A stretch of 64,000 bases of DNA from Bacillota bacterium (GTDB lineage Bacteria; Bacillota; Clostridia; Lutisporales; Lutisporaceae), in the NCBI GenBank assembly GCA_022706825.1, contig JAKJBU010000001.1, positions 61,732-125,731 of the forward strand. Reading direction: 5' to 3'. This document shows positions 18,067 to 27,600 of the stretch, one piece after another. The translations under genes and the position numbers were made by a program. The first letter of the stretch is position 1, and each line of letters opens with the position of its first letter. A model generated the notes under the pieces. The model searched no databases. It was not told the origin of the DNA and was given only the letters and a program-made list of their open reading frames with translations.

Positions 18067-18525
18067 ATGGAAAATTTGAATGAGGCTGTCAGCAAAGCAG
18101 GAGAGTTATACGAAGGTAATTATCATTGCTGTGAAGCCATCATACTGGCTGTCAGTGAGTATTTAGGCTATAAGAATGACCTGCTCCTTAAGATCAGCGC
18201 TCCCTTTGGAGGAGGAATGACCAGCAACGGAGCCGCTTGCGGCTCACTTATTGCAGCTTACCTCTGCATGGGTATTTTCAAAGGAAGAGCATCGGAAAGT
18301 GAGAGCAGAAACGGCGCTTGCGAACCTGCCGGCCGGATCTACGACAAGTTCTGCCGGAAATACGGCTCACCTAACTGCAGGGATATAGTGGGTTATGATA
18401 AGAAAGACCCTGAAGCTGTCAAGCTATACGGAAAAAGGGTGAAGTGCGAGGTATGCATTCCTCTGACGAAGGAAGTAACCCGATGGATACTGGAGGAGTT
18501 GGAGCAGAAAAATGAAAGCTTATAA
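18067..18525 (+). CDS. C-GCAxxG-C-C family protein
   Basis: A 152-residue redox-type protein of the C_GCAxxG_C_C family. It has the N-terminal Cys pair in 'GNYHCCEAII', the 'PFGGGM' turn, the 'GAACGSLIAAYLCMG' segment corresponding to the GCAxxG motif, and later cysteines in 'CRKYGSPNCRDIVGYD' and 'CEVC'. The function is unknown. Members sit beside transporters or redox enzymes and may bind a metal or cluster. RBS GGAGGG lies 6 nt before ATG. The MFS gene start overlaps its 3' end by 14 nt, indicating translational coupling. A second family member is at 62955-63395. Confidence 0.85.
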   Translation: MENLNEAVSKAGELYEGNYHCCEAIILAVSEYLGYKNDLLLKISAPFGGGMTSNGAACGSLIAAYLCMGIFKGRASESESRNGACEPAGRIYDKFCRKYGSPNCRDIVGYDKKDPEAVKLYGKRVKCEVCIPLTKEVTRWILEELEQKNESL

Positions 18526-19723
18526 GCATATCAATCTTGTTATGTTCTTTTCGGCCTTGCTGTTTTCAGCCTTCGGGTATGAATTTATATTTTTCATAAT
18601 GACTTTGCATATCTAAGATCTGAGTAAAAATGCGCTGAATGTCGGGATATTTACTGCATTGACCTTTATTCCCAGACTGTTTTCATCCTTGATGGGCGGC
18701 CTGGCTGATAAACTGGGAAAAAGAAAATGCCTTACGTTTTCTGCCGTCATGATAAGTGTTCTGTTGTTACTGATGTCGTACACTGCAGATATAAGGCTGA
18801 TTTATGCCGTCTGGTTCATTGCTTCCATCTTTCTTACCTTTATTGTCAATGTCAGGGGTGCCTTAATGGCAGAAATTGTTTCCCAAGAGAAATATACCTC
18901 CGGCAATGCAATGGTGCTTTCCCTTCTAAATGCAGCCAAACTTCTGGGCCCGCTTCTGGGGGGATTCATCGTTGCGTTATATCATACAAAACCGTTGATA
19001 TACTTTACATGCATAGTATACTTGCTGGTAGCCGTACTTTCCGCCTGTATCAGAGTTACAAGCAAAGCAGCCGAATCCAGAGCAAGCTTTTTTGATAACG
19101 CTAAAAAGGGATTCAGATTCATGATTGAAAACCGCGTTTTCGGGCTGCTGGCATCCATCGCTTTCTTCTGGCGCCTTTTTTTAGGTATGCAGCTTTCACT
19201 GTTTGTTATATATATTAAATCCTATCTTGCAGGTACCAGTGAGCAGTATGGAGTTTTTATCACTGTTATGGGTATCGGAAGCATTGCCGGAAGCTTGCTG
19301 GGCCCCTATGCTGCAAAGCGGGTTGATCCAATGCGCCTCATTGCCGCCGGTCTGGGCTTGCATTATATATCCTTTGCAGCCCTTGGAATTTGCAGGAATT
19401 ATTATTGGGCATTAGCCATCATCTTTGCCAGCTATATGGTTTTTTACATGACCCTGGTGGGAATGCATTCCGTAAGAGATCGAATCACACAATTTGAGAT
19501 CCGCAGCAGTGCATACGGTACAGTAACGGCAGTCTTGACTCCTGCTGCCATCATATCCATGCTTGCAGGAGGATATCTGTCCAATTGGTTCGGATCCGCA
19601 GCAGTGCTGTCGGGGGCAGGGCTGCTGGCTCTGCTGAGCCTGTTTATTATACTGTATTTAGGCAGGAATGTAAATATATCACTTAATACAGCATATAAAG
19701 ATAAAGTCACGGAAAGTATATAG
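18512..19723 (+). pseudogene. MFS transporter interrupted by an in-frame TAA
   Basis: Starting at ATG 18512 (GGAG-rich RBS, overlapping the previous gene) the frame encodes a 403-codon major facilitator: TM1 'NLVMFFSALLFSAFGYEFIFF', then a TAA at 18614-18616 (codon 35), then 'DLSKNALNVGIFTALTFIPRLF', motif A 'GGLADKLGKRKC' and about ten more helices. A tyrosine codon would be expected where the TAA stands (the usual '(Y)DLS' loop), so a single base change separates it from an intact gene. An internal restart (about 354 residues from 18659) would lack TM1 and part of TM2. It could be a true nonsense mutation, a sequencing error or, least likely, recoding. Confidence 0.8.
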
Positions 19724-19737
19724 ATAAAGCTTGAGGA

Positions 19738-20829
19738 TTAATCCTTTTGCAGCATGCGGCTTTTTATAAGATTCCTATAGCAAACCGCTTTTGCTGTCAT
19801 ACCTATAATGGGTAAATTGGTATTGGCTGCAAGGTTGCTTACCATTGGCAGATTTAAAAAAGAAACCAACCTGTCCATTCCTTCGTTATCCAGGTTGTTT
19901 ACATATTTTCTCAGAAGCAAAGAATTCATATAATGCTTTTCAAACCATGAGGTCAACTTATTGTAGTCCTTACCTGTAATTATTGACTCAGCGGCATGTA
20001 CACCGCTTAATATCGACGGGATCTGGCCAAATCCCATAAAGGGCAGAACAAACCCTCCCGCTGCACCAGCAAGTAATATCTTTCCTATTTGCCTGGTGGT
20101 CACCCTTCCTAATTTATATTCTTCAAGCTTGAATTCAGTTTGGGGTACAGGCTCAAAACCCAATTCCTCTATTGTTCTTGACCAAAGGACATCCAGTTCC
20201 TCCGGTGAAGACGGCATTGCCACAGTACAATAGCTGGCTTCATTTTCATCAAAGGGTGCGAAATACACCATGCAATTTTTGCTCAATCTGGTATTAATCC
20301 ATATTTTTGACACACCCGTATCAAACCTGCCCTTGACGATGCAGCCTTTCAAAAATGCTTCCGTGTCTGTATTCCATACCTTGAGTTCTCTTGATATAGT
20401 AGGATCTCCCGTAGCAATAATTATACGGTCAAAATCCTTTTCAAGTTCCTGCCAGGTGACCTTAGAGTTAAAATGTATCTTTGCCCTGACCTGCCTGGCC
20501 AGCTGGCGTTCCCATGAGCGGTCATCATGGCCCCGTATCGACGTATATCCCAGGTTATAACCTGTAAAAACTGCTTTATGGTTGGGGGAATGTATTTCTA
20601 TTGTATGCACTATACCTGCCGGCACCAAATTTATATTATACTTTTTATTTATGTAGATGAGCGGGTCTTTCAAAGGCCTGTGTACCAGCTGAATAATGGC
20701 TTCCATATTTGGGAAGCGCTCGCCGACTCTTTCACGTTTTTCAAAAATCACCGGCTCAATATTATGATCCTCAAGATACTTTGCACATGACAAGCCAGAA
20801 AGTCCTGCACCCATTATCGCAACTTTCAT
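19738..20829 (-). CDS. FAD-dependent oxidoreductase
   Basis: A 363-residue flavoprotein with an N-terminal Rossmann motif (GAGLSGLSCAKYLE, about residues 7-20), an E-containing second strand (PVIFEKRERVGERF), and a 'RIIIATGDP' ATG motif near 140. A C-terminal 'GRVTTRQIGKILLAGAAGGFVLPFMGFGQIPSILSG' resembles the flavin-binding GD motif of geranylgeranyl-reductase-like enzymes. Substrate unknown. It converges with the broken MFS gene 14 bp away. A possible role in reducing an isoprenoid or lipid is only suggested by this family resemblance. Confidence 0.8.
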   Translation of the reverse strand: MKVAIMGAGLSGLSCAKYLEDHNIEPVIFEKRERVGERFPNMEAIIQLVHRPLKDPLIYINKKYNINLVPAGIVHTIEIHSPNHKAVFTGYNLGYTSIRGHDDRSWERQLARQVRAKIHFNSKVTWQELEKDFDRIIIATGDPTISRELKVWNTDTEAFLKGCIVKGRFDTGVSKIWINTRLSKNCMVYFAPFDENEASYCTVAMPSSPEELDVLWSRTIEELGFEPVPQTEFKLEEYKLGRVTTRQIGKILLAGAAGGFVLPFMGFGQIPSILSGVHAAESIITGKDYNKLTSWFEKHYMNSLLLRKYVNNLDNEGMDRLVSFLNLPMVSNLAANTNLPIIGMTAKAVCYRNLIKSRMLQKD

Positions 20830-20921
20830 GTACCTCTACTCCCTAATATATTTACTGCAATATTATATTCCCCTGAATAGTGAGCCTTTATTAATAATGA
20901 TGCCGTTCATCAATACTCCCC

Positions 20922-20950
20922 TTGTGAATAGTAATGTCCAATGCTATAAT
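20922..20950 (+). promoter_or_regulatory. Promoter of the cysteine-synthase-like gene
   Basis: TTGTGA (20922-20927) and TATAAT (20945-20950) are separated by an ideal 17 bp, about 50 nt upstream of ATG 21003. A sigma-A type promoter. Confidence 0.65.
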
Positions 20951-21002
20951 TGCAGCATAATACACTATATGACAAAATAATCAATGAAAGAGGTGTTCCT
21001 AT

Positions 21003-21959
21003 ATGGTACTCAGGAATGCATTAGACCTGATCGGCAACACACCGGTTGTAGCCCTTGACAACATAACAGGGAATATTGAGGGAAGAATTTTTGCAAAACT
21101 GGAGTTTTGGGCTCCCGGTCTGAGTAAGAAGGACAGGGTTGCATTGCAGGTTATTGAGGACGCAGAGAAAAGCGGGAGGCTGAAACCGGGCCAGCCTGTT
21201 GTTGAACTGACCAGCGGAAATATGGGCACCGGATTGGCTATCGTCTGCAAGCTGAAAGGCTATAAATTCATAGCCGTAATTTCAAAGGGCAACTCTATAG
21301 AAAGGGCTAAAATGATGAAGGCCTTCGGTGCTGAGGTTGTCCTTGTAGATCAGATGCCGGATTCAATACCGGGGCAGGTATCCGGAAAGGACCTGGAACT
21401 GGTGGAAATTGAGGCTCAAAGGCTTACAAAAGAGCTGAATGCTTTCAGGGTAGACCAGTTCTGTAATCCCAGCACCTCCCGTGCGGGGGAAATCGGGGTT
21501 GCCAATGAGATAATTCAGCAAATAGATGAAAGAATTGATGCTTTCGTTGATTTCATGGGTACCGGAGGCAGCTTTATCGGCGTTACCACAGCATTAAAAA
21601 AACACTTCCCCGATATAAAGTGTTTTGGAGTTGAACCTGAAAATGCAAGGCGCTACAGCAATCCTCAGGATATCGGAAGCGGAAAGCATAAGATACAAGG
21701 GGGAGGCTATAATATGGAGCTGCCCCTGATGACAGAGGATAAGCTGAAGCTGGTCGACGGTTTCATAACCGTATCAGATGAAGAAGCAATTCAGGCAGCC
21801 AGAAGGCTGGCATGTGAGGAATGCATTTTTGCAGGCTTCTCAGCCGGGGCGAATCTGGCAGCGGCACTAAAGCTGCTTAAGGTAGATTTTAAGGGAAAAA
21901 ACATTGTAATATTGCTGCCGGACTCCGGCACAAAATATCTGAGCACTGATTTGTGGTAG
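21003..21959 (+). CDS. Cysteine synthase family PLP enzyme
   Basis: A 318-residue fold-type II PLP enzyme of the CysK/CBS group. Signatures are 'LIGNTPVVAL', 'KLEFWAPGLSKKDRVAL' carrying the PLP lysine (KDR; the preceding loop differs from the usual N..GS.KDR), the 'LTSGNMGTGLA' substrate loop, 'GTGGSFIG' for phosphate binding and 'LLPDSG..YLS' near the end. The family makes cysteine from O-acetylserine and sulfide, or related beta-replacement products. The unusual PLP loop leaves the exact substrate open. RBS AGAGGTG, own promoter, and no sulfur genes adjacent. Confidence 0.85.
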   Translation: MVLRNALDLIGNTPVVALDNITGNIEGRIFAKLEFWAPGLSKKDRVALQVIEDAEKSGRLKPGQPVVELTSGNMGTGLAIVCKLKGYKFIAVISKGNSIERAKMMKAFGAEVVLVDQMPDSIPGQVSGKDLELVEIEAQRLTKELNAFRVDQFCNPSTSRAGEIGVANEIIQQIDERIDAFVDFMGTGGSFIGVTTALKKHFPDIKCFGVEPENARRYSNPQDIGSGKHKIQGGGYNMELPLMTEDKLKLVDGFITVSDEEAIQAARRLACEECIFAGFSAGANLAAALKLLKVDFKGKNIVILLPDSGTKYLSTDLW

Positions 21960-21979
21960 GGCGCCTGGCGATATATAAA

Positions 21980-22779
21980 GAATTCGACTTATCTGAAGTT
22001 TGCATAACCCTCCGCAAGAGACAGTATAGTATATCGAGGCACACGGATTATGATTTTGACAGGCCTACTGTGAAGCAAAACAAATTAATACGAATCCGCC
22101 TCACGCTGGTTAATTTGCCGCTTTTCTTCGTTATCCTCATTGATTGGCGCCAGCCAATCTGCTTCCGCTGCCTCGAAAAGCAACAAATTTCCTCGGCGTG
22201 AGGTCAATAGATTTTCGAGTGAGCTGATTTGTTTTGTGGCAAGGCGGGCGCTCGCAGTAATGCCATTCGCATTACAAGAGCGGACAACACAGCCACAGAG
22301 CAAATCAGCCGCTCTAAAACGGATTCGTATCAGTTTGTTTTGCTTAACCTTTGGAAAAGTTCTACCGGTGTCAAAAGGCCCTCCATGGCCCGAGACACCT
22401 AAGCCGGCTTCCTGCCGGCTTTACGAACTTTTTGCCAAAGTCATATCAGAGGCCTGTTGCCAAAATACATAAAAGTGTGCCCTGCTATACTATACAAGCT
22501 CTTGCTTGGTTATGCATCATCCTGCAGAGCATTAGCCTTGTATAACAGCGAGCACTTATTGGCTTTGGTCAACAGAATCGAGTGAAGATACGCAGTAAAA
22601 TCCGTGGGATTTACGTGAGGTAAATCCAGCACATACCAACAGGAGGTTGGGTTTATGTGCGTCAGGATTTTACAAGTATCAAGCTCTGATTCTGTCCAAA
22701 GCTAATACCGTGCGAGTCGGTATACAAGGTTATTGCTCTGGCAGTATGACTACAAACTTATAATTGTGTCGCATCATTC
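21980..22779. repeat. Foldback element B (related to element A)
   Basis: An 800-bp relative of element A. Its left end (21980) is a decayed GAATTCGAC; its right end TGTCGCATCATTC (22767-22779) matches A's right end. The segments 21991-22035 and 22040-22070 are identical to A. The matching return arms are at 22345-22520. The right domain (22536-22729) differs from A's but is also a foldback, closed by CCTTGTATA/TATACAAGG with inner arms ACAGAATC/GATTCTGT, GTAAAATCC/GGATTTTAC and GCACATA/TATGTGC. No protein is encoded. A second palindromic element is inserted in the loop at about 22072-22346. Confidence 0.75.
22072..22346. repeat. Palindromic insert nested inside foldback element B
   Basis: About 275 bp replacing only 5 bp of element A. 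Its ends are inverted repeats AAGCAAAACAAA...ATACGAATCCG and CGGATTCGTAT...TTTGTTTTGCTT, about 24 of 27 positions paired. Inside are two further stem domains: CCTCACGC/GCGTGAGG and GCTGATTTG...GTGGC/GCCAC...CAAATCAGC. It has no ORF of note. It looks like a separate mobile palindrome that jumped into the loop of B. Confidence 0.65.
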
Positions 22780-22810
22780 TTCCTGGAGGACATAGGGACG
22801 TCAGACTGTG

Positions 22811-22889
22811 GAGGACATAGGGACGTTTCCCCTGTCTCACTGGAAGTGAGACACGCGAAACGTCCCCATGTCCCCGTCCCCATGTCCTC
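22811..22889. repeat. REP-like GGGACGTTTCC palindrome, copy 1
   Basis: A 79-bp near-palindrome: GAGGACATAGGGACGTTTCC reads out to CACTGGAAGTG at the centre and back through GAAACGTCCCCATGTCC. A partial unit (22783-22810) precedes it. It abuts the 3' end of the aminotransferase gene and may act as its terminator. The same family recurs at 45331-45411. Confidence 0.7.
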
Positions 22890-22891
22890 TT

Positions 22892-24097
22892 CTATAGCTT
22901 GGAGCAAATCAGCCTTCCTAACCTTTCAATGCCTGTTTTAATTTTTTCCGGAGCAGAATTGCCGAAACTGATCCTCATACAGTTGCTGCCCGCACCATTA
23001 CCTTCGGTAAAGAAGCCTTCCCCTGCCACGTAGGCAACCTTGACATCGGGATCTGTAACGGCTTCAACCAACAGCTCAGTGGTATTGATGCCTTCCGGCA
23101 GCTCCGCCCATGTGAACAGGCCTCCGTCCGGGAAGGTTCTCTTGGTCCCTTCAGGAAAGTACTTGTCGATACATTCAATCATGATGTCTCTTCTTTCACG
23201 GTACAAATCACATATCATCCTATGATGGGCCGGATAATACCCGCGTTTGAAGAATTCGGCGCATATTACCTGAGGCAGCATGGATGTGTGGGAATTGGTT
23301 GCCGTTTTGGCGTCAAACAATCTTGATGTTATTTCATCATTTGCAAGAGCATAGCCCAGCCTGCTGCCCGGCGAGAATATCTTGGAGAAGCTGTTTGCCA
23401 AGACAGTGTGACCGGTCTGGTCAAAGGCTTTTATCGGCAGCAAGTCGCTTCCGCTGTAACGAATGTCGCGATAGGGATCATCTTCCAGAATAATCACATC
23501 ATAACGGCTTCCCATTTCAGCGATTTTCTGCCTTCTGTCCAAGGACAGGGTTCTGCCGGTTGGGTTCTGGAATGTGGGAATAACATACACCATTTTGGGT
23601 CTATACTTTAATATTTTTGCCTCCAGGTCTTCAGGAATCATGCCGTTATCATCCATATCCACAGCAATGCAATTTGCCTGGAACATTTCGAATATTTCAA
23701 CACAATGTACAAAGGAAGGTGATTCAACCAGAATCACATCACCGGGATCAATAAACAGCTGGCACATTAGGTTCATGGTTTCAAGGCCGCCGCTGGTAAT
23801 CATAATATTATCAACACTTGCAGCAACTCCCTTTGGTGCCAGCAAATCATTAACAACAGCCTCCCGAAGATCCGCCGCACCCATAACGGGACCGTACTGA
23901 AGAGCCTCCACGCCTCTTTTGTCAGCTCTCATCACTTCATTTGCTATTTCACGGACAATATCTATGGGAAGTGCCTCTTTTGCCGGAGCACCGCCCCCAA
24001 AGGAAATGATACCGGGGTCATTCATAGCACCAAAAAGATTTCGGATAATCTTTGCGGATTTCTCCATTGCAGTCATACGCTGCGCAAAATTTGACAC
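22892..24097 (-). CDS. PLP-dependent aminotransferase (2-aminoadipate type)
   Basis: A 401-residue fold-type I aminotransferase of the LysN/AroT-like class related to the MocR catalytic domain. It has 'ISFGGGAPAKEALP' at the N-terminus, 'MITSGGLETMNL', 'PTFQNPTGRTLS', 'ILEDDPYRDIRYSG' and the PLP lysine in 'NSFSKIFSPGSRLGY'. It transfers amino groups between an amino acid and 2-oxoglutarate; the preferred amino acid cannot be read from sequence. The start is GTG 24097 with AAAGGAGAGG upstream. The REP-like hairpin lies directly beyond its stop codon. Confidence 0.9.
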   Translation of the reverse strand: MSNFAQRMTAMEKSAKIIRNLFGAMNDPGIISFGGGAPAKEALPIDIVREIANEVMRADKRGVEALQYGPVMGAADLREAVVNDLLAPKGVAASVDNIMITSGGLETMNLMCQLFIDPGDVILVESPSFVHCVEIFEMFQANCIAVDMDDNGMIPEDLEAKILKYRPKMVYVIPTFQNPTGRTLSLDRRQKIAEMGSRYDVIILEDDPYRDIRYSGSDLLPIKAFDQTGHTVLANSFSKIFSPGSRLGYALANDEITSRLFDAKTATNSHTSMLPQVICAEFFKRGYYPAHHRMICDLYRERRDIMIECIDKYFPEGTKRTFPDGGLFTWAELPEGINTTELLVEAVTDPDVKVAYVAGEGFFTEGNGAGSNCMRISFGNSAPEKIKTGIERLGRLICSKL

Positions 24098-24152
24098 AAT
24101 AACCTCTCCTTTTAATTTTATATATTAGTATCAACATATCATTTGATTTCAG

Positions 24153-24641
24153 CTACAAATTTCCTCGTGCACAAACAGCCTCTGTCCTGCAGCCGGTCAG
24201 CTTTATTAAATCCTCCGGGGCTAATTCAATCTGATGTCCTATCTTTCCTGCGCTTACGATTATTGTATCCATGGCTTTACAGGAGCTGTCAATCACTGTC
24301 TTATACTGCTTTTTCATGCCTAGGGGAGAGCATCCCCCGCGAATATATCCGGTAACTTTATTGATGTCCGCGACTTTTATCATCTCAACGGCTTTCTCCC
24401 CCACAGACCTTGCCGCTGCTTTCAAATCAAGCTCAGCGGCAACAGGGATTATAAAAACATAGAATTCCCTGCTTGTCCCCTGGGCGACAAGGGTTTTGTA
24501 CACTTTTTCAACAGGGCAGCCGATTTTACCGGCAACTGAAACTCCGTCAATCAAGCCGTCGCTGTGTTCATAAGCATATGTATTATACTTGATTCCTGCC
24601 TTTTCAAGAAGCCGCATTGCATTTGTCTTTACCTTTTCCAA
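24153..24641 (-). CDS. ybaK: Cys-tRNA(Pro)/Cys-tRNA(Cys) deacylase
   Basis: A 162-residue YbaK-type deacylase that hydrolyses Cys misattached to tRNA(Pro). Family features are 'NAMRLLEKAGIKYNTYAYEH', the catalytic-region lysine in 'VYKTLVAQG', 'VIPVAAELDLKAAA'-like core, 'VTGYIRGGCSPLGMKK' (the GG.SP.G motif) and 'VSAGKIGHQIELAPEDLI'. This is closer to classical YbaK than the gene at 12334. Start TTG 24641 with GAGGGG RBS. It follows the aminotransferase gene on the same strand (55 nt upstream of its GTG start codon). Confidence 0.9.
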   Translation of the reverse strand: MEKVKTNAMRLLEKAGIKYNTYAYEHSDGLIDGVSVAGKIGCPVEKVYKTLVAQGTSREFYVFIIPVAAELDLKAAARSVGEKAVEMIKVADINKVTGYIRGGCSPLGMKKQYKTVIDSSCKAMDTIIVSAGKIGHQIELAPEDLIKLTGCRTEAVCARGNL

Positions 24642-24696
24642 TTCTACCCCTCACTCCATGAATATCGTGAACAAAGGAAGCTGAACTAAAGTGTTC

Positions 24697-27600
24697 CTAG
24701 AGCCTGGTTCTCATAATGAGAGTTGAACGCATCCGTCTGTAATCTGTTGTTACATAGGAGCCTACTTTATGAGCCTCAAACTTATTCATGTTTTCAAATG
24801 CTGCGGAAATCATAAGTTTTATCCTGTTCAGCTGATTCACTTCACTTGCACCCGGGTCATAATCAATAGCTACTATGTTGGTTCCGGGGTAAACCCGTTT
24901 CAGCTCCTTCATCATTCCTTTTCCCGTGACATGATTCGGAAGGCATGCAAAGGGCTGCATGCAGATTATATTTCTGACTCCGTTATTAATAAGCTCAACC
25001 ATTTCCCCTGTCAAAAGCCATCCTTCCCCGGTCTGATGGCCTAAAGACACAACTGATGTGGCTCCCTTTGCTATCTCTTCTATTGTTTGGGGAGCATAAA
25101 ACCTGTTGCTGGCAGACAGCGCCTCCCTGTAAGCCTTCCTGTAGAACTCAACAATCATAACGGCTGCACGCCCAAAGAGCTGGGATTTTTTGCTTCCTGA
25201 CAAATATTTATATCTATATTCCAAACCATAGGCACTATACAGCAGGAAGTCCGTAAGTCCGGGCACTACTGCTTCCGCCCCCTCGGCTTCAACTATACTG
25301 ACAACATTATTGTTTGCCGTCGGATGAAATTTGACAAGAATTTCTCCAACCAGCCCCACCTTTGGCTTAGCCTGACTGATTATTTCCAATTCGTCAAATT
25401 CTTTAACTATTTCTCTGATAATCTGCCTGAATACTTTTCTATTGGCATATTCCAGGGATTCCGTACAAATTTCAGCCCACTTCTCATACAGCATATTGGC
25501 GGAGCCCTTAATCCTTTCGTAGGGCCTGACTCTGTACAGTACATTCATTAGCAAATCGCCGTATATAAGTCCCATCATGGCTCTGTTCAAAAGCTCCGTT
25601 GTGAACTTAAAGCCTGAATTCTTCTCCATGCCTACAGCATTCAACGATATTACGGGGACTTTCTCAAAACCCGCATCCTTAAGGGCTTTTCTCAGGAAGC
25701 CTATATAATTGGTAGCCCTGCAGCCCCCGCCTGTTTGAGATATCATTACCGAAGTATTATTCAAGTCATATTTGCCGGACTTCAGTGCTTCTATAAGCTG
25801 TCCTATTACAATAATAGCAGGGTAGCAGGCATCATTATTCACATACTTCAGTCCTTCATCCACAGCTCCTTTATCCATTGATGCCAAAACAACCATATTA
25901 TAACCTGATAGTCTGAACGCCTTCTCCAGGAACTGAAAATGTATCGGAGACATTTGAGGCACTAAAATAGTATGCTTCGTTCTCATATCCTCTGTGAATT
26001 CAATTCTCTTATATCTGTTGTCAACTTTCTTAAGTTCAAACCCGTTCTTATCCCTCTCCAAAATTGTAGCCTTTAGTGATCGAAGCCTTATCCTGGCTGC
26101 TCCAAGATTATTACCTTCATCTATTTTCAGCGTTGTATAAATCTTGGAATTCTCATTAAGTATTTCCTGCACCTGGTCTGTTGTAACAGCATCCAGCCCG
26201 CAGCCGAAGGAATTCAACTGGACCAGTTCCACGTCCTCCTGCTTTGCAGTAAAGCTTGCCGCAGCATACAGCCTGGAGTGGTATGCCCATTGATCCACTA
26301 CTCTGAGGGGCCTTTCAACCCGTCCCAGATGGGCTACGGAGTCTTCCGTCAATACAGCCATGCCAAGGGAATTTATCATCTCCGGTATGCCGTGGTTTAT
26401 CTGAGGGTCTATATGGTACGGCCTTCCGGCAAGCACTATCCCCTTTAATCCTTTAGCCCTGATATAACTTAAGGCTTCTTCTCCGGCCTTTTGAATATCC
26501 CTCTTAAAAGCTTCCTGCTCCATATAAGCGGTATATACGCTTTCCTTAATTTCCATCTTACTGATTTTGAACATCTTAAACTCTTTATGCAGTCTGTCGA
26601 CAAGCCTGTCTTCATCGTCAAAAGTCAGGAAGGGCTTCATAAACAGTATACCCTTTTCCCTCAGCACATCTATATTGTTTTTAACAACCTCCGGGTATGA
26701 AACCACAATAGGGCAATTAAAATGATTGTCCGCTTTCTTTTGCTCTTTCCGCTCATGGGTTATGGATGGATAGAAAATGAACTTAATACCCTTCTCAACA
26801 AGATTCATGATATGCCCGTGAACCAGTTTCCCCGGATAGCACACCGACTCTGAGGGTATTGTTTCAATTCCTTTTTCATAAAGCTTGTTTGAAGACCTGT
26901 CGGATAATTCCACTCTGAAGCCCAGTTCCGTAAACAGGGTAAACCAGAAAGGGTAATTTTCGTATATGTTCAGGACCCTTGGAATACCAACAGTACCCCT
27001 TCTTGCTAATGAGCTGTCCAAGGGCTTGTATCTGAATACTCTTTCATATTTATACTTATACAGGTTCGGCAGTAAATTCTGCTCTTTTATCTTGCCGGTT
27101 CCTCTTTCACATCTGTTCCCTGATATAAAGCTCTGCCCGTTTCCAAACTTGTTTATTGTAAGTAAACAGTTGTTTGAGCATAACCCGCATCTTGATACCG
27201 CCGTTTCAAGATTGAATTCATTGAGTTCATGTTCTCCCAGCAAGCTTGTATGCATGCCCTTCTGATATCTTTCCCTTGCAATCAGGGCAGATCCAAAAGC
27301 ACCCATTATTCCTGCTATATCAGGCCTTATTGCCTCTCTTCCCGATAGGAGTTCGAAGCTCCTTAACACCGAATCATTATAAAAGGTGCCCCCCTGGACA
27401 ACTATTTTTTCTCCCAGTTCGTTCAGGTTTCTAACTTTTATTACCTTAAACAATGCATTCTTAATTACCGAATAAGATAATCCTGCTGAAATATCCCCTA
27501 CTGTCGCACCTTCCTTTTGTGCCTGCTTTACTTTAGAATTCATGAATACGGTGCACCTGGAGCCCAGATCTACCGGATTCTCTGCAGACAGTGCTTCCTT

